Positions 58,165-64,000 of a stretch of DNA of 64,000 nt are shown here, one piece after another. Under the pieces are notes generated by a model, which saw only the letters and a program-made list of their open reading frames with translations, ran no database searches and was not told where the DNA came from. Source of the stretch: Clostridium sp. CMCC3677 (GTDB lineage: Bacteria; Bacillota; Clostridia; Clostridiales; Clostridiaceae); NCBI RefSeq assembly GCF_023845585.1, contig NZ_JAMQHS010000001.1, positions 310,001 to 374,000 on the forward strand, given 5' to 3'. Position 1 is the first letter of the stretch. Every line of letters starts with the position of its first letter. Both the position numbers and the translations under genes were made by a program.

Positions 58165-58553
58165 ATATTGATAGGAAATTATAGGACTTTTGAACCATGA
58201 AATGTTGATAGAGTCTGGTATTAGATGTTTTAAAGTTGACAATATACAATGAATAATTGAAAATTAAGGATAAAAGCTTCAAGGAGAAGGATAGAAGAAC
58301 GAAATATAAAATGTACTGTATGAAAGTTTAGAATAATGTTAGAAAGAATATTATTAGTAATTTATACATTTTTTATGTAGTTAAAAATGTAAGAGTATGC
58401 TAGTATATTTAAATAATAATCGTTATTGATAATGTTTTTCTTTTGTATTTAGTGATTAAAGCATTACTATATTTTTAGTGTGAAAGATAGGTATCTTTTA
58501 TAAGAAACTTTCACTATTCAGTAAAAAATTAATTATTTAAGTTGGAGGGATAT
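58165..58553. other. Gene-free region upstream of the HD-GYP gene
   Basis: About 390 bp. Contains an inverted AATAATCGTTATT with a following TTGATAATG (about 58412-58433), loosely Fur-box-like, and a GTGAAAG/CTTTCAC hairpin (58480-58486 with 58508-58514) in the probable 5' UTR. Also a degenerate GACAATATACAATGAATAATTGAAAATT stretch akin to the 7-bp repeats. No ORF with a ribosome site seen. Confidence 0.4.
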
Positions 58554-59624
58554 ATGAGAGTTGTTAGTGTCTCGAGCCTCAAAGGAGATGAAATTCTAGG
58601 AAGGCAGATTTATGATGAATTAGGCAGGGTTTTACTTAATGTTGGAGTAAAATTAAAACCTTATTATATTGAAAAAATTAAAGAAATGGGAATTAATTCA
58701 GTGTACATTAATGATGATATATCAAAAGATGTTATTATTGAAGAAAGCATTTCTCAAAAAACAAGGCAAATGAGCAAACATGCTGTTAAGCAAATGATTC
58801 AAACATATTGTCGTGAAGGAAAGACTGATAATAGAAGTGTTATGAATTCAGTTAACTCAGTTATTGAAGATGTACTATTAAATAAAAGTGTTTTGATAAA
58901 TGTTGGAGAAATAAGTACAAGTGATAACAATATATATTCGCATTCGGTAAATGTATGTGTATTGTCTACAATAATAGGAACTCATATGGGATACAGTATG
59001 TTAAAGCTTAAAGATATAGCAGCAGGTGCATTACTGCACGATATAGGTAAGATAAAAATTATGAATGATAAGAAACTTTTAGCAGAGTTTAAGACTAAGG
59101 AAGAATTAGATAAATATATTAGATTAATGCATCCAAAGGTTGGATATGATTTTTTAGGAGAGCAGTATATTTGGAATGCATCTGTCAAGGTAGTTGCCTT
59201 AATGCATCATGAAAGAAGTGATGGTAGTGGTTATCCTTTAAAATTAAAATGTGATGAAATAAATCAAATTGCAAAGATAGTATCTATATGTGATGTATTT
59301 GATAATTTGATATCAGGTAGAAATATGGAGGAAAGTAAAACTATATCTGAGGTTATTGAATATCTTGTAGGTATGAGTAACATTTATTTTGATGCAGAAA
59401 TAGTCGAAAAATTTACTAGTAATATAGCTGCATTTCCAACTGGTTGTGGAGTTATTTTAAGTTCAAATGAAAAGGGTTTAGTTGTAAGGCAAAATAACTC
59501 AATGCCAATGCGACCTGTGGTAAAAGTTATATATGATAAAGTAGGAAATATGCTTTTAGAACCTTATGAAATTGATTTATTAGAAGAATTAACTATTTTT
59601 ATTACAAAAACTTGTGAAATTTAG
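58554..59624 (+). CDS. HD-GYP domain protein (probable c-di-GMP phosphodiesterase)
   Basis: 356 residues from ATG 58554, with TTGGAGGGA directly upstream. The N-terminal ~110 residues have no recognised domain. The HD-GYP core has HDIGK at 162-166 and [11 protein letters not shown] from 218, with a downstream D-V-F-D. All metal and GYP residues look intact, so c-di-GMP hydrolysis is likely. 17 bp upstream of a hybrid kinase gene, suggesting a common signalling unit. Confidence 0.9.
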   Translation: MRVVSVSSLKGDEILGRQIYDELGRVLLNVGVKLKPYYIEKIKEMGINSVYINDDISKDVIIEESISQKTRQMSKHAVKQMIQTYCREGKTDNRSVMNSVNSVIEDVLLNKSVLINVGEISTSDNNIYSHSVNVCVLSTIIGTHMGYSMLKLKDIAAGALLHDIGKIKIMNDKKLLAEFKTKEELDKYIRLMHPKVGYDFLGEQYIWNASVKVVALMHHERSDGSGYPLKLKCDEINQIAKIVSICDVFDNLISGRNMEESKTISEVIEYLVGMSNIYFDAEIVEKFTSNIAAFPTGCGVILSSNEKGLVVRQNNSMPMRPVVKVIYDKVGNMLLEPYEIDLLEELTIFITKTCEI

Positions 59625-59641
59625 ATTTTTGGAGGGATTTT

Positions 59642-62491
59642 ATGAGTTATGAAGATAAGTACACAAATATTAGACATTCATATGATTGTCTAAAATTAAT
59701 TAATTATACTTTTCAGAAATTTTTAGATGTAGATAGTATTAATTATCAGATTGAGTTAAAAAAATCATTAGAAGAAATTGGTTTGCTTTTTGAATTGGAT
59801 AGAATTTATATCTATTATTTTTCTGAAGACCCTACTTTTATGCAAATAGAATGTCAATGGAATAAAAAAGATATAAAACCAAAAAGAGAAATACAACAAG
59901 ATGAGGTAGTTTATGCTCTTCCATGGCTTATACGTGAGATTAAGAATAATGATTTTGTTGCAATAAATAATATGGATGAGCTTCCTGCTGAAGCGGTATT
60001 TGAAGAAGAAGCCTTTTTAAAGGAAGGAATAAAAGCTTCTCTTATAATTCCATTAAAAAATGAAAACAAATTAATTGGGTTTATAGGCTATGAAAGTTTG
60101 TCAAAACCTATTATATGGGAAGAGGATCAAGTAAAAATATTAAGAGATATTTCAAGAGCTTTTTCATATACAAGAGCAAGAATTATAAATGAAAAAGCGT
60201 ATGAATCAACTCTTAATGGACAAGCAATTTTACTCAATAATTCTGAATCACAGATTTGGGCTTTGAGGAATGTTACTTCTTATGCAACTGTTAATGAAGC
60301 TCATGCAAAATTTTTTGGAAAGAAGAAAAAGAACTTAGAGTATCAAGATTTATACGATATATTTGATATAGATACTGCAAATAAGTTGTCTGAAAATAAC
60401 TGGGATTTATTTCAAAAAAATGAGCCGGCAGAAAAAGAACTTGAGATTAAGAATTGGAAAGGTGAAAATAGGTTACTTAAAATTAAAAGTAAGCCCCAGA
60501 GAGATGAAGTAGGTAATATTAAGTTTATTATTTGTACTGCTGACGACATTACAGAGCAGAGGATAGCAGAAACTGAGCTATACAAGGCAAAAGAACAGGC
60601 AGAAGCAGCCAATATAGCAAAGGGTCAGTTCCTTGCCAATATGTCTCATGAAATAAGAACACCAATGAATGGAATATTAGGATTTCTTGAATTGTTGAAA
60701 TCAACTAATATGTCTTTAGAACAAAAAGAATTTATACGTGAAGCAAAAGCCGCTTCAGAGATATTATTACATATTATTAATGATATATTGGATTTTTCAA
60801 AGATCGAAGCTAGAAAGTTAACTATGGAGAATATTGGTTTTAACTTAAGAAATATTATTGAAGATGCAGTTTCTCTCCTTGCTCATAAGGCAGCAGAAAA
60901 AGGAGTTCAACTTTATACTATGATTAACCTAGGTGTTCCTGAAGAGGTTGTTGGCGATCCAGCAAGGCTTAGCCAGATATTAAATAATCTTATAAGTAAT
61001 GCAGTAAAATTTACTGAATGTGGTGAGATTTCTGTTACAGTTGATTGTTTAGAAGAAGAGAATGGAACAGCCATGCTTAATTTTCAAGTAAAGGACACTG
61101 GAATTGGAATTCATAAGGACCATATTAATACAATCTTTCAATCTTTTAGCCAAGGGGATTCTTCTACAACTAGAAAGTATGGAGGAACAGGACTCGGACT
61201 TGCGATATCTAATGAATTGGTCAAAATGATGGGTGGTAAAATTCATGTTGAAAGTGTACTAGGGGAAGGATCTACTTTCAAATTTAATGTGAGATTGAAG
61301 ATTACTAAGAGAGCTTCAGAGCAGAAATTTGCGTTTGAAAAGCTTAATGGTGTGAATATTTTGATTGTTGATGATAATACGAATAATAGGAAAATTATGA
61401 GTTCATATATTCAAGGAAATGGTTTAAAGGTATTTGAAGCCCAAAATGCTACTAGTGCTATGACCACAATTTTTTCAAATGCAAATACAGAAAACAAAAT
61501 AAGTGTTGCTATTATAAACTACCAAATGTCTGATATGAGTGCTTATGAACTTGCAACTACATTAAAAACAATACCTTTTGCAAAGGATATTAAACTAATA
61601 CTTTTAACTTCAGTAGCTCAAAAAGTAGAGGCTAAAGTTGCAAAGGAATATGGCTTTTCATCGTATTTGGGTAAGCCTGTAAGAAGAGACGACTTACTTG
61701 CTTGTATTGCTATGGCATTGGGATTGAAAAAAGAAGATAAAGAAGAACATCAAGTTATAATGAAACATGTAGTTAAAGAAGTTAAGAATGCATTAAAACC
61801 GAGGATTTTATTGGTTGAAGACAATGAAATGAATCGTAAAATTGTTATAAGTATGCTTAAATCTCGTAATATGACTTGTGATGTGGCTGTAGATGGTAGT
61901 GAAGCATTAAAAGCAGTGTCAGAAAAAGATTATGATGTTGTTTTTATGGATTGCCAGATGCCAATAATGGATGGATATGAATGTACATCTAAAATAAGGT
62001 TGATTGAAGGAGATAAAAAGCATACTACAATTATTGCAATGACTGCTAATGCCATGGAAGGTGACTCAGAAAAGTGTATTGAATCTGGAATGGACGAGTA
62101 TATTAGCAAGCCTATTAATTTTGATACTATGTTTAATATGATAGAAGTGAATATTAAAGAGAGGGAGCTTAGAGCTGATTATATTAGTATAATAGATAAT
62201 AATATTGATCATTTTGTTGAAATCACAGGACTTGAAAAAGATGATGCGAGAGAAATATTTGAAGACTATATAAAATATTTGCCAAATTTATTGGCAGGTA
62301 TTAATGATGCCATTGAAAGTAATGATTTTAAGAAATTAGCAAAGTTGACTCATGAGTTAAAAGGTTCCACTGGAACTTTAAGAATAACGTCTATTTATGA
62401 ATTAGCAATAAAGCTTGAGGAAAAAACTACGAAAAGAGAAATAGATGAATGTGCTAGGCTTTTTATTAAAATAAAGGAGTTGTTTTATTAA
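59642..62491 (+). CDS. Hybrid sensor histidine kinase (GAF-PAS-HisKA-HATPase-REC-REC-Hpt)
   Basis: 949 residues; ATG with TTGGAGGGA upstream. No membrane segment: a soluble sensor. GAF-like domain about 20-185, PAS-like about 190-310, HisKA with His336 in [12 protein letters not shown], HATPase with [11 protein letters not shown] and GTGLGLAIS. First receiver (about 570-690) lacks the phospho-acceptor Asp (Asn626 in INYQM). Second receiver (about 718-836) is intact with Asp770 in FMDCQMP. C-terminal Hpt with His904 in [11 protein letters not shown] four-step phosphorelay, output unknown; a CheY-like gene follows. Confidence 0.92.
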   Translation: MSYEDKYTNIRHSYDCLKLINYTFQKFLDVDSINYQIELKKSLEEIGLLFELDRIYIYYFSEDPTFMQIECQWNKKDIKPKREIQQDEVVYALPWLIREIKNNDFVAINNMDELPAEAVFEEEAFLKEGIKASLIIPLKNENKLIGFIGYESLSKPIIWEEDQVKILRDISRAFSYTRARIINEKAYESTLNGQAILLNNSESQIWALRNVTSYATVNEAHAKFFGKKKKNLEYQDLYDIFDIDTANKLSENNWDLFQKNEPAEKELEIKNWKGENRLLKIKSKPQRDEVGNIKFIICTADDITEQRIAETELYKAKEQAEAANIAKGQFLANMSHEIRTPMNGILGFLELLKSTNMSLEQKEFIREAKAASEILLHIINDILDFSKIEARKLTMENIGFNLRNIIEDAVSLLAHKAAEKGVQLYTMINLGVPEEVVGDPARLSQILNNLISNAVKFTECGEISVTVDCLEEENGTAMLNFQVKDTGIGIHKDHINTIFQSFSQGDSSTTRKYGGTGLGLAISNELVKMMGGKIHVESVLGEGSTFKFNVRLKITKRASEQKFAFEKLNGVNILIVDDNTNNRKIMSSYIQGNGLKVFEAQNATSAMTTIFSNANTENKISVAIINYQMSDMSAYELATTLKTIPFAKDIKLILLTSVAQKVEAKVAKEYGFSSYLGKPVRRDDLLACIAMALGLKKEDKEEHQVIMKHVVKEVKNALKPRILLVEDNEMNRKIVISMLKSRNMTCDVAVDGSEALKAVSEKDYDVVFMDCQMPIMDGYECTSKIRLIEGDKKHTTIIAMTANAMEGDSEKCIESGMDEYISKPINFDTMFNMIEVNIKERELRADYISIIDNNIDHFVEITGLEKDDAREIFEDYIKYLPNLLAGINDAIESNDFKKLAKLTHELKGSTGTLRITSIYELAIKLEEKTTKREIDECARLFIKIKELFY

Positions 62492-62566
62492 GTAGATGCA
62501 TTAGGTGATACTCAAAAATTTAGTAATTAAATTAAAAAAAATAAGAGATATAGGGGAGTTTTTAGT

Positions 62567-62929
62567 ATGAAAAAGGTATTAATCATTGATGATTCATCAT
62601 ATATGCGAATGTTTTTAAAAAAAATTATTCAAAAAGGAGGTTCGTATACGATATTTGAGGCATCAACTAAAGATGATGCAATAGAGATGTTTAAAACTGA
62701 GAAACCAGATATTGTAACTTTAGATTTGAATATTTCTGCGGTTATGAGGGAAGGTATTGATACATTAATTGATATAATGAGTATTGATCCTGAAGCAGTT
62801 GTAATTATTGTATCAGCGTCGGGATACGAAAATTTTAAAGATGAATGTATTGAATTGGGAGCTAAGAGTTATATTAAGAAACCATTCGATACTGAGACTA
62901 TATTAAAGACATTAGAAGAATATAAATAA
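62567..62929 (+). CDS. CheY-like single-domain response regulator
   Basis: 120 residues; ATG with TAGGGGAG upstream. Acidic pocket IIDDSSYMR at 5-13, phospho-acceptor Asp53 in VTLDLN, Ser in IVSASG and Lys in YIKKPF. No output domain. Located 75 bp after the hybrid kinase, whose Hpt domain could phosphorylate it; by family it may act on the flagellar motor or another relay. Confidence 0.92.
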   Translation: MKKVLIIDDSSYMRMFLKKIIQKGGSYTIFEASTKDDAIEMFKTEKPDIVTLDLNISAVMREGIDTLIDIMSIDPEAVVIIVSASGYENFKDECIELGAKSYIKKPFDTETILKTLEEYK

Positions 62930-63065
62930 AAAAAGCCTAGTGATGATAACACTAATCAATCCTTAGAACAAAAGCATATAATCCAAATATTACATTTGGT
63001 ATTAGTTGCTTTCACATAGTGCTTATTTTGTTTTAGGGATATTGGATTTAACGGAATATATTAAC

Positions 63066-63105
63066 AAAAAGGATGCTAATCTTGCGAGGATGGGGCATCT
63101 TTTTG
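63066..63105. terminator. Terminator-like hairpin
   Basis: AAAAAGGATGC pairs with GCATCTTTTT (one bulged base); T-run at 63100-63104, A-run at the left, so usable on both strands. Confidence 0.6.
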
Positions 63106-63207
63106 TTTGCGTTTAATCTCAAGATCAAGACCAATAACAACCTGTAATTTATCTATTAGCGAAAAGAGTTTATCAGGTATATGAAACAAATGACAAGTTA
63201 TTACATT
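63076..63207 (-). pseudogene. Possible remnant of an XRE/HipB-like regulator C-terminus
   Basis: A 43-codon open stretch on the minus strand, closed by TGA upstream and TAG downstream, without a start. Contains IPDKLFSLIDKLQ and IGLDLEIKRKQK, which read like the tail of an XRE antitoxin-type regulator. Base use is slightly richer in GC than the surroundings. Weak: could be chance. Confidence 0.3.
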
Positions 63208-63338
63208 TCATATTTAAAATTTTTATAAGTTAAAGTTTACATTTTGAATTGAAGAGATCTTTTAGTATATAGAAGACAACACAATCGATTGAAAAAATCT
63301 TCAAAAATAAACTTAATTTATAAGAAGGGATGATAAAT

Positions 63339-64000
63339 ATGAATAATGATAACAAGAAATTTGATGCTGTATTTGAAGGCGGAGGAGTAAAGGGTGTAGC
63401 TTTCGTAGGAGCCATAGCTAAACTTGAGGAGGAAGGATATTCAATAGAAAGATGTGCAGGAACATCAGCAGGAGCTATAATATCAGCACTTTTAGCAGTA
63501 GGATATACAGCAGCAGAAGTAAAAGAGATTATGCTTAATACAGATTATAATAATTTCTTAGATAAAAATATATCTATATTAAGTACTGGGAATATATTAG
63601 AAAAAGCATCTCATATGTACAATTTATTTACAGACAAAGGTTTTTATAGTGGAGATTACTTTGAAAAATGGATAGACAAGCTTCTTAAAGCAAAATTAAA
63701 AACTAAATTTAAGGATGTATGTGTCAATGGTAAGTCAAGATTAAAAATAATTGCTGCTGATATAACTAATAGCACTATGTTAATATTGCCTGATGATCTT
63801 AAAAAATATGGAATAGATCCTATGGAATTTGAAATATCAAAAGCTGTAAGAATGAGTATGAGTATTCCATTCTTCTTTAAGCCAGTAGAATTAAATACTG
63901 ATAAAGGTACTAATTTTATTGTGGATGGTGGAATTTTATCTAATTATCCTATATGGATATTTGATTCAGAAGGTAAACCAGAATATCCTACATTTGGATT
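63339..64000 (+). CDS. Patatin-like phospholipase (3' end outside window)
   Basis: ATG at 63339 after AAGAAGGGATG; open to the window end (220 codons). Patatin signatures: FEGGGVKGVAFVGA near 12-25 (oxyanion glycine loop), nucleophile Ser in CAGTSAGA near 43-50, and the dyad Asp in FIVDGGILSNYP near 194-205. Hydrolyses acyl esters of membrane lipids by family; clostridial members are cytoplasmic. The remainder is not visible. Confidence 0.93.
   Translation, partial: MNNDNKKFDAVFEGGGVKGVAFVGAIAKLEEEGYSIERCAGTSAGAIISALLAVGYTAAEVKEIMLNTDYNNFLDKNISILSTGNILEKASHMYNLFTDKGFYSGDYFEKWIDKLLKAKLKTKFKDVCVNGKSRLKIIAADITNSTMLILPDDLKKYGIDPMEFEISKAVRMSMSIPFFFKPVELNTDKGTNFIVDGGILSNYPIWIFDSEGKPEYPTFG

Larger units (their letters stand above)
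62930..63338. other. Intergenic region with hairpins
   Basis: About 400 bp. CCAAAT/ATTTGG (62983-62999), flanked by AAAGCA/TGCTTT, makes an extended stem. AAAAAGGATGC/GCATCTTTTT (63066-63105) looks like a bidirectional terminator. A decayed coding fragment may lie on the minus strand (63076-63207). AAGAAGGGATG before 63339 is the ribosome site of the last gene. Confidence 0.45.

Noticed and set aside
63066..63105. Considered as an unknown riboswitch upstream of the patatin gene
   Set aside because: Only a simple hairpin is visible, with no conserved aptamer elements that I recognise.

Overview
The window is AT-rich, uses strong AGGAGG-type ribosome binding sites with many GTG/TTG starts, and carries T-box, TPP and c-di-GMP-I leaders. 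Gene content points to a Clostridium sensu stricto (cluster I, butyricum/beijerinckii-like) chromosome; the species cannot be decided from the sequence. No tRNA, rRNA, CRISPR array or complete insertion sequence was seen.

Layout. 1-4.0 kb: the end of a 22-residue-repeat protein, a MoxR-type AAA ATPase, a DUF2201/VWA metallopeptidase-like protein and a small membrane-anchored protein, all co-directional and closed by a bidirectional terminator. This is a candidate uncharacterised MoxR-VWA module. 4.0-9.5 kb: a HesB-like protein (-), a methyltransferase-like protein, a c-di-GMP-I riboswitch, a hexapeptide acetyltransferase and a chemoreceptor. 9.5-16 kb: leuS with its T-box leader (-), a Na+/proline symporter (putP) and cardiolipin synthase. 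16-25.6 kb: a complete-looking aromatic amino acid operon (aroF, aroB, aroA, aroC, pheA, aroE, aroK, second aroF, tyrA) headed by an unlisted 47-codon leader peptide. The leader has 14 Phe/Tyr/Trp residues between positions 9 and 32 and is followed by mutually exclusive antiterminator and terminator hairpins. No dehydroquinate dehydratase gene is present here.

25.8-36.4 kb: nagA (-) and an N-acetylgalactosamine/galactosamine cluster: mannose-family PTS IIB, IIC, IID and IIA, a GntR regulator, AgaS-type isomerase/deaminase, tagatose-type aldolase and tagatose-6-P/1-phosphofructokinase, followed by manA. A GGTAATTACC operator sits at the PTS promoter, and a near copy lies before agaS. 36.6-40.4 kb: CYTH protein, nucleoid-associated protein and a membrane diguanylate cyclase. 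40.6-49 kb: the arginine operon argG-H-C-J-B-D-F on the minus strand, with ARG-box-like sites over its promoter. 49.3-53.6 kb: an orphan 11-codon ORF, fba, a DUF421/DUF4363 pair and a P-loop nucleoside kinase. 53.8-58 kb: sdaAB-sdaAA, then a TPP-riboswitch-controlled thiamine salvage operon thiD-thiM-thiE. 58.5-63 kb: HD-GYP protein, hybrid histidine kinase and a CheY-like regulator. The window ends inside a patatin-like lipase.

The intergenic regions share a dispersed palindromic element of about 70-260 bp, with roughly eleven copies. Its ends are GGCTnTGTTTTA, and two copies are flanked by perfect 8-bp direct repeats, so it looks like a MITE. Long copies lie at gene-cluster ends or between convergent genes; short, internally deleted copies lie inside the arg operon. 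The c-di-GMP riboswitch, the GGDEF protein and the HD-GYP protein together suggest that c-di-GMP signalling is active in this organism. The most interesting points are the aromatic leader attenuator, the MITE family, the MoxR-VWA module and a hairpin that appears to set the ribosome-binding spacing of sdaAB.
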